Source of the DNA: Cycas panzhihuaensis | Lineage: Eukaryota; Cycadophyta | Length of the DNA: 64,000 nucleotides | Direction: 5' to 3' | NCBI GenBank assembly: GCA_023213395.1 | Contig: CM041465.1 | Location: forward strand, 86,125,741-86,189,740 | Shown here: positions 25,790 to 37,212 of the stretch, in pieces | Layout: every line of letters begins with the position of its first letter | Numbering within the stretch: the first letter of the stretch is position 1 | Made by a program: the position numbers and the translations under genes | The notes under the pieces: model-generated | Database searches by the model: none | What the model was told of the DNA's origin: nothing | The model's input: the letters and a program-made list of their open reading frames with translations, nothing else

Positions 25790-26626
25790 ATTTTCTGTTT
25801 TAATTTAAACATATGGTAACCTCTGCAAGGTTGCCCTCCTGCCACCATTGACTAACGTTAACTTTGAAGTCAGGATGAGAAAGCCACATTTTCTCAAATT
25901 TAAATGGGGAATCATTAGGCTTAGAGTCTTCCAAAATATAAAGGTCTATCGGCCTGTGGTCAAATCCACTACCCTTAATTATATTAGATTCCATCATGAC
26001 ATTAGAACTCACCAAACTTTTGTTGACCAAGAATCTATCCAGCCTCTCAATGATCTATAAGCATTTCCACCTCTAGGATTATTCTAGGTAAACAACCCTT
26101 CTATGTGACAAATATCCGTAAGCCTCTGAGTCCTAATCCACTCTTGTAAGATGATGCTAACTTGGTTTAGAATCTTAACTCCACCCCTCTTCTCATCTAG
26201 ATTGAGAATAAAGTTACAATCCCCACCTAAAATCCATTGAGCATCACCAATGTTTCTCCTTATCCCTTCTAGAGACTCTTGGCAGGCAAGCTTTTTCCCA
26301 AGAGGAGTGGGAGCATAGAGGTTTGAAATATTCATAGTTATTACAGTTGTGGCAAAGCATAATAACTTATCGATCCATCTCCCATCTCCATTTGGATGTA
26401 ACAACTGCATCTTCTAGTACTCCATAAAGATTCCAATGCATATGAAGCCCGACAGGATCTAATGGTAATTACTCAGGATCCTTTCCAAAATTTTTAAGCT
26501 ATTATACTCATCTAAATCTAGTTTCATTTTTTAGATAAGGCAGATATCTAGTATCTTTAAAGCAATTCTTCTTCTCATGCTTCTTTGTTTTGAAACATCA
26601 TTTAAACCCCAAGATATTATCTTCAT
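25790..26626 (-). pseudogene. LINE3 ORF2, endonuclease domain (ORF2 start)
   Basis: ORF2 probably begins at the ATG whose first base is 26626, reading MKIISWGLND (family MKIISWNxRGLN). The 26084-26410 ORF has NLYAPT and GGDCNF (family GDFN), and the 25800-26030 ORF has GFDHRPIDLYI (family GSDHxPI) and PFKFEKMWLSHPDF. The order matches an APE-type nicking endonuclease. Stops and frameshifts separate the pieces. Confidence 0.72.
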
Positions 26627-26999
26627 GGTTTGGGACTCTCCTTTTGTAGGAAATAACCTTCTTGAGGAGGTTGAGTTAACTCGAAGTTGATTAGAAATTG
26701 TCCCTCCTCCACCAATTTCTCCAAATTAGATTTTCTCCCTTTCTTTCCTTTGGGGGTTTCATCTCTTTAAATAATACAACTAATGGTTTTAATGCCTAAC
26801 TTAATTTCCCTAACACTCCTAATTCCCTTATCTTGGTCAATCCCTATTCCTTTATCCTTAGCTTATCTTTGCCCTTGTGATTTTTTATCCCCTTCTTAGT
26901 CAATTTAGCTTGCATAATTATCTTGTCTGAAGCAACCTCATCTTCTTCCATTCTTAGAATAGATCTTTGAGATAGAATGTCTTATGAAACACCGAGTCC

Positions 27000-28160
27000 C
27001 TACTCACAAGAACATTTGGAGCCCCTTGATCCTTATCAGTCTTATCATTCCCCCACTTCAAGCAACCCCAAAGAAGGAACAATAAAATCTATACCATCCA
27101 TCGCATGATCACTGTCAACAAGATCCAAAACGTTATAGTCCATAGTTGAGACAACTGGTCCTTTAACTTGGTCATCTTTGCCATCTGAGTACATAGTGTT
27201 GACTTCCCCATTTCCTCCAGGAGAAGGGGCTAATGGGCATTGTGTAGGATTGATACATTTTGATCTTTGATCACATTGAAGCTTACTATCTTCTATAACT
27301 TTTAGAGAGCCCATCTGTATCCCTTTTAAATAATCTCTAGAAATTCTACCCATATCCTTCGCAACCACAAGTTAGGTCTCTATAGCTTATTGGGACTCCC
27401 TATCCGAGGTAATAAACATATCTTCCCCACCATCTTCATTGAGGGCTTCAAAACTATTAGCATTAGAGGCTTGCTAATTAGTTTTTTTGACCCATATTTT
27501 GTTACCCTGGGGGTTCTTGCTTTTGACTTTCTAAAAGCCATCCTAGTCTGTGGTCTCCTTCTCCTATATAGGTCTCTTATCCAGACAATTTCTTTGTAGG
27601 TGGCCATGCATATGTTAGATACGATGTTTAAATGAGATCTATTCATAGCCAACCTATTGTGTCCATTCTCTACGCTCAAACTCAAGAACAATTGCCTCTA
27701 GGGGCGACACTGATAGGTTCATGTAGACATAAATTCTAGCATAAATTATGTAATGTTTTTCCATAGTTATCTCTAAAGCTTTAATATAAGTGCCTAGGGA
27801 AATACCAATTTCTCTCAAAGATATCTTCATTTCAAAATTCTAGAGGGAGAAAACAAAGTTTGATCCATGTTGGGGTTGTCGAGATATCTTCTTTAACTAA
27901 ATCAAAAGCAAATATCCAAAAACTCATGAAAAGACTTGACAAGTTCATAAAATATGGTCCACTTTCAAAGACCCTTTTTTTTGTCCTCTTAGGAGCCAAA
28001 ATTACATTAAAAAAACTTTTCAGACCCAACTTAATGTTAATTTCTCTTTTGAATTTTAATTTGTCCTTCCATATGTCTTTGATCCATTTCTTAAGGCCAA
28101 TTTTCGAGGACGAGATTTGTAAAATTTTGCAAATTAATACATGGCCACTCAAATACATTA
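27000..28160 (-). pseudogene. LINE3 ORF1 (DUF4283-type nucleic-acid-binding protein)
   Basis: The ORF at 27832-28158 carries ESGPYFMNLSSLFMSFW and TPTWIKLCFLPLEF, typical of the DUF4283 domain in plant L1 ORF1 and some plant gag-like proteins. Downstream ORFs at 27380-27691 and 27045-27368 continue the protein in other frames. ORF1 binds element RNA to form the RNP. I did not find a convincing zinc knuckle. Confidence 0.65.
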
Positions 28161-28605
28161 TTTTTTATTTAAAAGAATGTGAAAAAAATTTGATTTAGAG
28201 ATTTGTGTCTACCTTGCCCCAACAACCATGCAATAGTAAGTCCATATTAACATAGTTTTTCAATGCATGTGTTATCATTGAGTGTTGAAGGGTTTTCTGA
28301 TGCCACATTATTAGTTTGCTTAGTGGTCATCAAAAAATTTTCCAAAGATAACCAGCAGGGATTTTCATCCCCCCTCATTGCATTAATGCAAAGGAATTAA
28401 TGTCAAGGAGTTCAAAATGGGGATAAGAAATCAAATTACTATTTTGTACAAACTAGAGTTCTCTCTAAACTTTTAGATCTACAAAAAATCAATAAAAAAA
28501 ATTGAAATGAAATTTTGGCTACCCAGAAGATGATAATCAAGGGTAAAGAGAAAATGAGCAACACTTGTTCCAGAAAGCACTCAAACATAGTCAATTTACC
28601 TTTAT

Positions 28606-28780
28606 GCACTTGAGTTCATTGAGTGTGCGTCAGCTATACGATGGCGGTATGAACTCCAAGCGTGGCCAGTACAAAGGCGGTGTGAAAACCTAGATCCCAG
28701 GATCCCCCCTCCTTCGGCACTTTGTACCAAGGGTGGATAGAAGTTCTCCTCTAGATATTGGATTGAAAAAAAAAAAACAA
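28606..28780. mobile_element. Short poly(A) retroposon inside the LINE3 5' UTR
   Basis: Bounded by AATTTACCTTTAT (28593-28605) and AATTACCTTTAT (28781-28792). The plus-strand 3' end is A-rich (28766-28780, a 12-A run then CAA). The related LINE fragment at 15571-17352 lacks the insert: it runs CGTTTATACAGATCTG where LINE3 has CCTTTAT, insert, CCTTTATACAAATCTG. The 175-bp body is GC-richer than its host and has no coding signal. A SINE or tiny processed RNA fits; no clear A/B boxes. Confidence 0.6.
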
Positions 28781-30037
28781 AATTACCTTTATACAAATCT
28801 GCAAACAAGAACCCCTTTACATGAATCAATCCAGTCCACGTCAGTACTGAAAACCAGCTCTGAAGAGGATTTCCATTGACATAGTAATACACTCAAATGC
28901 TTTGGATCCGATTCAAATTGTAGATTAAAGACTAAAGTAGGATTGAAGATCTAGAGCGGGCTTAAAACCACAAAAATTGCACCCCTTCAACAGACCAAAG
29001 CCGCGAGGCAAAATGCGTCAGAAAAGAAAGATGAGATCTGATCTAGAAAAATTTGTAGTTACTATTCCCTCAAGAAACTCTAATAAAGCACAATAGTTCA
29101 AAATGAAACCATTCGAAATTAGCTGCCACACACTCAGAATCCTAGAAATCCATGACTAGAGTCTGCAAATAGGGTCGCCTCAGCTGAGAAAGAGTTATGA
29201 AGAGTTGAACTACGGAGAAAAATCCTCCACAAGAGCAGAAAATATAGAAGGAACCACTATAACAAAGGAGAGCTACAGAATAGTACCAAAATATCCGATG
29301 TGTGCCGCCAGAGAGCCAAGACAGAAACCCTAGCCGAAAATATGAAGGATTTATCGGTAAAAAAGCTACACAGGAAGCTATGATGCAGATGCCATTTTGT
29401 GACTGCAGAGTATAGCATTATCGATGTAGAATTCGCAGAAATAAGATGACAGAACATGAAGATGTGTTAATAAAATTTAATCGCTCATATGGGAGAAAAT
29501 TCGAGTAGATTGTTGTCTGCTACCGCAGTGTCTTCCGTACAATTGATATGTATGAAGATCTTAATCAATTCTAAGATTGTAGAGAAGTATACACGGTCAG
29601 GTCACGAAAACAATGGGACACAGTTTGCTCTGGCTTGAAGATTTCACCCAAGAATTGCTCAGACTCTAGCTAGCTCTCTGGAATGATCACTTTCACCCTT
29701 GGATCAAAGATACGAATTTGTTATTGGTGTTAAAATAGATTTGGGATCACAAAATTTCAAAACAACCTTTTAAAGCGAATAAACTAGAGCAAAGTAATGC
29801 ATTAGAACAAGGGCCAAAAGGTGACAAATGCATATAAATTATATCAAAGAAGGGTTTAAGATATATGAGCAACCAATCAAAATTGAGATAATAGGTGGTT
29901 TTATTTGAATGGCAAGATTTGTTATGGGCCTGGTAGAGTCATTTAATATTAAATTATGCTTGATAAGTGATCAAGGGGAGTAAGGATTAAAAGGTGATTG
30001 CGCCAATAGGCGCCCTTAGATAACTTGGGGGATGAGA

Positions 30038-30219
30038 CTTTCCACTCTCAGGGGTAGCATAAATTTTCTTTTTATAAAAATAGGGAAGAAAAGAAAATAA
30101 ACAGACGCGTGGCATAATTTCAATAATTTAGGCTTTCCACTTTTATGGGCAGCATAAACTCTCTTTTTATAAAAATAGGGGAAAAAATAAAAAAAATAGA
30201 CGCGTGGCACAATTTCAAC
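30038..30219. repeat. 95-bp-period tandem repeat with TATA-like and ACGCGTGGCA words
   Basis: Two units start at CTTTCCAC (30038 and 30133). Each has AGCATAAA, then CTTTTTATAAAAATAGGG, then an A-rich stretch, then AGACGCGTGGCA. A third, partial echo of the end (CACAATTTCAA) follows. Confidence 0.75.
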
Positions 30220-30419
30220 ATTCTTAAGACAAACAAGTGACACAATTTCAATGTTCTTCAACTTCAACCTATTTTTTGAGCAATTAGAAGCATTCTCCTT
30301 GGCAATCAACTATCGTGATTGATATTTGCAAACTAATTTCTTTAATTTTCATGATGATGATGATGTATGCAATAATTGAATTTCACCTCTTCCTGTGTGA
30401 ATTAAAGAAAGAGTGCACG

Positions 30420-30620
30420 AAAATCCTACGTATTGGTGGTAAAATAAGGTGGACGCTTGCCATCCAATAAGAAAACACTTGTGACTTGCAGCTTGGAGGC
30501 ACGCTTTAGGGTTGCGTTGGCAGGGTCCTCGTCTTCTTGAGTGGGGGGTGCCAATTGGCGTTCGTAGACTGTTGAGTCTGCATTAGTATATCTATAAATG
30601 AGGGGTTCCAAACAAGCTTG
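30420..30620 (+). promoter_or_regulatory. Promoter-like segment, no gene attached
   Basis: A GC-richer stretch with CCAAT-type words (30465 and 30551) and a good TATA box, CTATAAATG at 30592-30600, followed by GAGGGGTTCC. No ORF follows before the array resumes at about 30635. It could be a captured or orphan host promoter, or chance. Confidence 0.28.
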
Positions 30621-32147
30621 AAACATATTTTAAATATAGGGACTTCACCATAGAATTTATAAGGCACATATTTATACTATGTGGGAAAAGTTGTTGAATC
30701 AAGTTGATTATATGAATTAGTAGTATATTTAATTTATTAATAAGTAGTAATTTAAAAAATAAGAACATATTTTAACTATAGGGATTTCATTATAGAAGTT
30801 TGAAGGGGCATGGTTCTACTATGTGGGAAAAGAAATTGAATTAGGTTGATTATATGAACTAGAAATATATGTAATTTGTTTAGTAGTAATTTGAAAGATT
30901 ATTGAGCCAAGGAGTTTGTATTCTCTTGAGTTTTTAGGTTATTGGACCATTTCTTTGGTATTATTTTCAATTACTTTGGTAATGACAATTTGTGTGCAAG
31001 AATGAAATCCTACCAAAGGAAAAATATTCCATCATGTCAAAGAATAAATTGTAATAAGAAAAAGAACACAGTAAAAGAAATAAATGAGGGATGGATCCTT
31101 TTTTGAGGCACTTATGTTCTAATGAGTCATTGTTACTAGATGACTATTTCCTTTAGTATTAATTTTTGTTACTTTGATGATGATGTTGGTTGGGTGGTAA
31201 TAAATTACAATAAGAAGAAAAAAAAGGAAGGTGAGAGAAATAAATGAGGGCTTCTTTTTTAAGGCACTTATGTTCTAATTAGTTTTTGTTAGCATTTGAC
31301 CATTTTCTTTGGTCTTATTTTTGGTTACTTTGATGATGATGCTTGATTGGGTGGCCATAGGTAAAACTTTACCTCAACAAGGATCTAGAGTTAAAATATT
31401 CCTTAATATCAAATAATAAATTAGAATAAAACAAATACAAGTTGTTGAGCATGCCAATTTAATCTAAATGTGGATACTAAACATTCCATCCTTTTATAAT
31501 GGGGTTATTTTGTTGGTATATCTTTTAATCCAAGAAGATAAACCTCATGAAATATAAGGTTTAACAATAGGGAAATAAGATGTTTGAAGTCACAATGGTT
31601 GATAATTTGTAAGATAGGAATTTATTAATAGTGTAAATGAAATGTATTTGGGATCACAAATATTCAAAGAAGTACTCTTAAGCAATGAACTAGAGTAAAG
31701 TGATGCATTATAATAGGGATCAAAGGGTGATGAATGGATACAAAATATCAAAGAAGGGTTTAAGATATGAGAAACTAATCAAAATTGAGATAATGAGTGG
31801 TTTTATCAAAAATTTAAAAAAGTGCTTATGGGCTTTGGTAAATTCATTTAGTATAAATTGTAATGATAGCAATGATTAAAGGTGATAAATATGAAAAGAG
31901 GGGTCAAAAAAGAGGGTTGCAACACATTCTAAACAAAGCATCTACTAGTTCTTTCTTTGTAACAATAGTTGTAGCATTCCTTGAAATTTGAAAGCTTTAT
32001 GGTTTTGTGGAAAATGTTGTCTTGAGTTTGGTAAAATTCAAGATGGTACTTTGTGTCCACATGAAGAGGATTAGAGAATGCAAGAAATTTTGTGCACGGA
32101 TTTGATTGATTAAGGTTAAATTTGAACTGGGAACAATGTTTATTAGG

Positions 32148-32150
<3 letters not shown>

Positions 32151-32233
<83 letters not shown>

Positions 32234-32252
32234 AGAGAGAGAGAGAGAGAGA
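32151..32252. repeat. (TA)n then (AG)n compound microsatellite
   Basis: 80 bp of TA units (32151-32230) run directly into about 21 bp of AG units. The Tyr/Ile frame on the minus strand is an artefact. Confidence 0.97.
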
Positions 32253-32259
32253 AATCAAG

Positions 32260-34113
32260 ACTATATTTTAGTTACACCAATTATACAAAGTTTATATATG
32301 TAGTTTGTTGGCTTCTTGGCATACAATTATTACCAAGCATATAAAAAATTATTATCACATGTTTGTTATGAGCAAAGGTTGGTAATAGGCTCTTAAATTA
32401 CACATCATTTAGATATTACACTTATTGAACATATTGTAATATCATTGTAATATTTTTATTTATATTAGCTTGGTTGTATTAACTTACTTGTTGGCTATGC
32501 TTGGCTACAACCAAAATTATTGGAGTATGCTTGTTGTATTAGTGGAAAGGCTAACTAGTTGTTAAGGGTTAATAATAAATTTACTTTGGGAAAAAATGTT
32601 ATAAAAATTTGTTGTTTATGGAGTGGACAAAATAGCCTTGCCACATGCCTAATTGATACTCTCATTGTTCTTGGGGCCTCCACCATTTCTAATGCATAAG
32701 TTTATTAGAAGTAATTGCCTATTCACTTGTGGTTTATATAAGTTGCTCATTGGTTCTTCTTCTTCCTTGTGGGACTTTATGATTGGAAGTGTTTCTTTTG
32801 AGTTCTCCTATTTTGGTTGTTAAAGATTCTTATTATGCTTCCCTTTTTTGGGTTCAAGTCTTTCATCTCCTTAACCATCTCTAGAAATGTTGTGTTTTAT
32901 GCCTCATAATCTCAACTTCTCCCCACTAAACACTTGAGTGTTTATTGCAATTTCCACCATTTACCTTTTTCCTTAAATAAAACGACAATATTGTAGTTTT
33001 CTTCCCATCATAATTTATATGGTTTGGACTCCCTGTGGTTATCATGGTCCTCACCAAATTGATTTCTTCACTTCACTTTGGTATTAGATGATTCTCTATT
33101 AAAATAATGACATTAAGAAAAATGTGATTTATGATGGGTATGCCTTTGTTTGTTTTTTGTGATGCCATATAGTTTTTATTGCCTTGTCTAAAGCTATTAT
33201 TCTTAGACTTATCCAAACATGTGAATGTTGTTAGGTTTCATTATGGAACAACAACTTGTTTGAGGTTTTTGTACTTACCATGCAGTTTTTTAATCCAAAG
33301 ACATATCATAGTGCCCTTATGATGGGTTGCCCTCTAAATTAATTGTTTCTAGATTGAGCCCAATTTCATAGTGATTAGAAGCACCATCACATTAAGTTGA
33401 ATTTTGTTAAAATATTATTGTATTTGTATATCAAAGGTATTCCACATTTTAGCTTATAGTTGTTTGGCCTATTTACAACTTTTGCTTCATTGTATAAGGC
33501 ATATTTTTGGGCCTATAATTCCTTCTCCTATTTCTAGTTGTGAGAATTACATTATGAGAGGTTAACAGGAAGATAATTTATGTATTTTTTAAACTTTCTA
33601 GTTCTTGAGGTTGGAACATAGCATATCTTTAGTTAGTTCAATAAAGTATTTCTTACTATGGTGTGTTGAAAGGTTACGGTTATGGTATTGTTGAAGATAT
33701 TCATCATTTATTTAGTAGTGGCATCTTGGGCATTCTAGGTTGCATAGATGCACCAATGGAAGACCTTTTTTAAGACTTGTAGCTATTAACTTAGATGAGA
33801 TCTTTGCATAGGACACTACACATTGATATTAGTATCTAATCAAAGTATAATGGATAATTTGATTTAGGAATGAATGGTTTCTTTGAAGGCTTTAAAGAGG
33901 TTAATTTTATTGACTTCCCATAACTTGTGATAGAATTCCATGTAAAACCCATTTGATCATGAGCCCTTCCCTTTGCCATGTGGGGAAATGACTAAATAGA
34001 TTTCCTCTAATATTATGCCCTAGTTAACTTCTTCACATGTGGGATCATAAAATTAAATATCTAGAAGGGGAATGTGTTAACGTATTCATTTTGATGTTTA
34101 TGGCTATTTGCTT
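32260..34113. other. AT-rich spacer, no supported gene
   Basis: No frame stays open long enough and no domain is convincing. A faint minus-strand similarity to L1 RT (EFYHKLWEVNKI near 33930) was seen but not supported by neighbouring motifs. Confidence 0.45.
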
Positions 34114-34357
34114 TGTTGCGGGTAGACCCGCAACTAAGGAGCCAACATGGGAAGATTCACCAATGATATCATTATTTAAACAGTAGATAGTGAAAGTTAT
34201 CATTATTGGAATTTAGATGGTTTATTTTGAATATTTTGGGGTATATGCCCTCTAGAAATAAGCACAAGCTTATTTTGATTATTCCTTATTCATTTCTTTT
34301 GTCATTTTAAAGATTTATTATTTGCAAATTTTTACTTATGATTTCAAGCCCTTCACA
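34114..34357 (+). repeat. Copia-like LTR (about 244 bp)
   Basis: Starts TGTTGCGGGTAGACCCGCAA, a perfect short hairpin beginning one base after the terminal T, like the hairpin that opens the Copia LTR at 2941-6065. Ends CTTCACA. Two bases later comes TGGTATTAGAGCT, a Copia-type PBS. No matching second LTR was found downstream, so this is a 5' LTR whose element has been lost or degraded. Confidence 0.55.
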
Positions 34358-34359
34358 AG

Positions 34360-34372
34360 TGGTATTAGAGCT
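34360..34372 (+). promoter_or_regulatory. tRNA primer-binding site of the Copia-like LTR
   Basis: TGGTATTAGAGCT differs by one base (C to T) from TGGTATCAGAGCT, the initiator-Met tRNA complement used by plant Copia elements. Confidence 0.6.
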
Positions 34373-35159
34373 AAATAACTAAATTGCCCTTTGCTCGAGC
34401 CATTCAACTCATCAATTTCCATTCCATGCAATGTCATAGTGGTCAAGAAGGTTACTAGGCAAATACGAGCCATGCTGGCTAATACTTAGAGTTGCCTAAA
34501 ATGTATTCTCAATAAAGACTCTAATCGTACATTACAAAAGGTGGTCTGAGTGACCTATAGACATCAATTCTCAACTATTGTACTCTATTGCAAACTTTGA
34601 AGTCACCCCTATTGTAGTGTAGTTTTTTTAGTGCTTAGGTACCACTATTGCTACTTAATTATTTTCATGGAAACATGGGCACATCACTATGTGCTAGACT
34701 GGCATCTTGGGGCGTTGCATAAGAGCTTGAACCTCCAATTGTCAATTACATTAGATACTAAGGGTAGTCAAATCAAAGAAGATGCCCTAAGGGTTTATTG
34801 AGTCAAAAAAGTGCACTACAAAAAGGAGATAAAGTGTAAATAGGACAAATTAGAAAATTGTTTCTAACTTTTCTAATGTTTATTTTTTAATCTATTTAAT
34901 TTAGAACATTCCTCGGAATATTATGCATAGGAATGTTACTTAGACTATCAAAAATTTTAAGTAACCATTATAAGCGAGTTATGCGAGTGATTTTGAGGTG
35001 GGAGAAAGAGGTTCTCACAAGGAACCCTATCAACTTTCAAATAGAGGCACCTACAATGTCTAGTTTCTCCATTGGGAATTTAACTAAAAGGTATTTGCAA
35101 AGAGCATTGTAGAGAAATGATGAAGAATAGAGTTTGAAATGGGATTTTCTAGTGAGGAA
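34373..35159. other. Degraded internal sequence, nothing recognised
   Basis: Follows a Copia PBS, so it is probably former leader and gag sequence, but no frame gives a domain. Confidence 0.35.
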
Positions 35160-35472
35160 TGCAACTAAATACAGGTCAGGTAATATCACATGACTAGAGA
35201 ATATTATGGAGTATGAAGAGGCTTTTAGAAACAGTGTAGAGGGAAATTAGAATGACCTGTATCATGTCTAATTAACTCATTATCTCCAAGGACATAGAAA
35301 TATATTTGAATATGCAAAATCATTCTAAACATTGGATATTCAGGTTAGTATTAAGTCTAATGACACCTTATCCTTCTACATAAGTAATCTATGGGTGGCA
35401 ATATGCGAAGATATATGGTAATTTGAGTCTAAAATACTTGAAAGGGTCATATGCCTCACATGATAAACTAAA
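35160..35472 (+). pseudogene. gag-like relic
   Basis: One frame reads NDLYHV, stop, LTHYLQGHRNIFEYAKSF, stop, TLDIQVSIKSNDTLSFYI, SNLWVAICEDIW, stop, FESKILERV. The spacing of L-Q-G, a short alpha-helical E-Y-x-x-x-F block and a C-terminal L-W-x-x-I-x-x-x-I is reminiscent of plant retrotransposon gag. All four stops are one transition from Trp or Gln codons. Similarity is weak and I cannot assign Copia or gypsy. Confidence 0.33.
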
Positions 35473-35904
35473 CCCAATTGAGTGCTCTAAAAAATATTAG
35501 TGTACTTATGACCAAACAAGGGGACATCCATGTAGATAGGAAGCTCCATCCCTTAAACTTAAACTTCTAACTTGCTTATAAAAGGGGAGGGCTGAGATAA
35601 GACTAGGAGGAGAGCATGAGGGTTCTGTTTTGATTACAAAAAAAAGGAGGAGAAGGGACGTGCTTTTATATACCCCAAAAGAAAGCAAGTACATGTACTA
35701 AAATAGAAAATGATCCAGAGGACGTGTAGGAGGAAGTATAAGTAGATCTCCTTAATAATTAGCAATGCAAAGATATTCTAAACACTTTAAGACTAGATAA
35801 TGGGCACCTTGAAATATTTATGGTAGTTATGTTAAGTATCCAACAACCCAACACCATCAAGACATACGAGTACATTCAAAGACAAAAAATGCTAGCATTA
35901 ATAG

Positions 35905-36227
35905 TGTTGGATAATGTCTAATCTATGAGTTAGTAGATTGGTGGTATCCCCTCTTTTATGCACTAAGGGGTCTTAGTGTACACACTCTTCATGCATTAGT
36001 CATTGTTTGACTATGTGGTTCTTAGCATATAATTGCATACCTATATGAAGACATATATTATGAATATATATTGTTTCATAATACAAGTTGGAGATTATCA
36101 TTTCCCCAAAAGGGTTTATGTATTATGTTGTCGGACATTTTTCATTTTTTTATTTTATATGCTGTTACTATAGTCTTATTGTGTTTAATATTATATATTC
36201 ATAGTATTAAATCATGTAATTTTAACA
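35905..36227 (+). repeat. Copia LTR, plus orientation (left arm of inverted pair)
   Basis: Shares with the reverse complement of 36859-37212 the words GGATAATG, GTTAGTAGATT, GTGTACAC, TCTTCATG, ATTAGTCATTG, CAAGTTGGAGAT and the terminus GTAATTTTAACA. A PBS, TGGTATCAACA, follows directly at 36228. The 5' terminus is less clear than on the other arm. Confidence 0.7.
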
Positions 36228-36858
36228 TGGTATCAACATTATGGTGTGATCCATGTAAGGTTATAAGATTATAAGTGTGTCTACCTACCCAATGTTATTT
36301 AAAACTTATTTTGGGTATGATTGTTGTGATCAATAATAGAGGTTATCTTATTGAGTAAGTATGCTATTGTGGGTTAGTGGGAAGATTGTTGAGCCATATA
36401 TTTTTATAGAGTACTTAAAAACCATGTTGATACATACACCTGAAGAGCATGTTTACTAGATAAGTACCCAAATAACATGTTGTTATGTGTGTTTGAATAG
36501 CATAGTGGTGCCTGAGCCATTGAAAGTTTAACCATAACACATGTGGCTATGTTTATTTGAAGACAAATTCCACAGTGAATTACTATACATGGTATAATTT
36601 ATTTATTAAACTTTCTTTATACATGTTGGCCAGAAAATACACATATGCATGTAGGCATTTGCTGCATCTCCATGAATGAAGTTTATGGAGCAGGATTGAT
36701 CACTCTGTTAAAGTCATTTTTGCGGTGAAGAGAATCATTGTTTTGCCCTTTGTTTTATGATGTGAAGACTACGCTTGAAGAGAGTTTTGTGACAAATTAT
36801 GCACACAAGAAGTTCACATTGATGTAGTTATTGTATGAATGCTTTGGCTATGATACCA
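36228..36858. other. Sequence between two face-to-face Copia PBSs
   Basis: Begins with a plus-strand PBS (36228-36238) and ends with a minus-strand PBS (36846-36858, TGGTATCATAGCC). About 630 bp with no ORF of interest and no obvious homology between its two ends beyond the PBS. Confidence 0.6.
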
Positions 36859-37212
36859 TGTTAAAATTACACAATTGGATATCATTAATTCATAATATCA
36901 AGCACATCAAGACTACACTAACAACATATAAGACAAAAATACAAAATATAAATTACAATATAATGCATAACCTTTTAAGGGAAACATGCATCTCCAACTT
37001 GAATATGAAATAATACACATATTTATAGTACATACCACTACGTGGGTGTTCAATTACATGTCAAAAACCACATAATCAACCAATGACTAATACATGAAGA
37101 AGTGTACACATTAAGTCTCCTTAGTATACGTAAAAGAGGATATTGCTAATCTACTAACCTATGGATTGACCATTATCCAATAGATATTGTTAGAAATTCT
37201 ATAAATCTAACA
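36859..37212 (-). repeat. Copia LTR, minus orientation (right arm of inverted pair)
   Basis: On the minus strand it starts TGTTAGATTTATAG and ends GTAATTTTAACA, 354 bp with TG...CA ends, then TGGTATCATAGCC. It is an inverted homologue of 35905-36227. Confidence 0.72.

Larger units (their letters stand above)
21968..29706 (-). mobile_element. L1-type LINE (LINE3) with RNase H, full-length structure, decayed
   Basis: Flanked by the target duplication AAGATAGGAATTTGTT (21952-21967) and AAGATACGAATTTGTT (29707-29722), 16 bp with one mismatch; the flanks rejoin as a normal R unit. On the minus strand: 5' UTR (about 29706-28160), ORF1 (about 28160-27000), ORF2 from 26626 with endonuclease, RT, zinc-finger and RNase H, then a 3' UTR with an A-rich tail abutting 21968. 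Length of about 7.7 kb includes a 175-bp retroposon in the 5' UTR. Every ORF is broken by stops. Confidence 0.85.
29723..31935. repeat. Segmental repeat copy B, right part (tandem array continued)
   Basis: Continues the R unit cut by LINE3 (TTATTGGTGTTAAAA at 29721) and carries further R units at about 30640-31190 and 31195-31935 with the same landmarks. Homology to copy A ends near ACATTCTAAACA (about 31935). A 600-bp unrelated segment (30000-30630) interrupts it. Confidence 0.7.

Noticed and set aside
31929-32258. 109-codon minus-strand ORF
   Set aside because: Mostly (TA)n and (AG)n repeat translated; no domain.
33880-34020. Faint minus-strand L1 RT-like string EFYHKLWEVNKI
   Set aside because: Needs a frameshift, and no neighbouring RT motifs (IPK, LCN, FADD-like) were found in the expected order.
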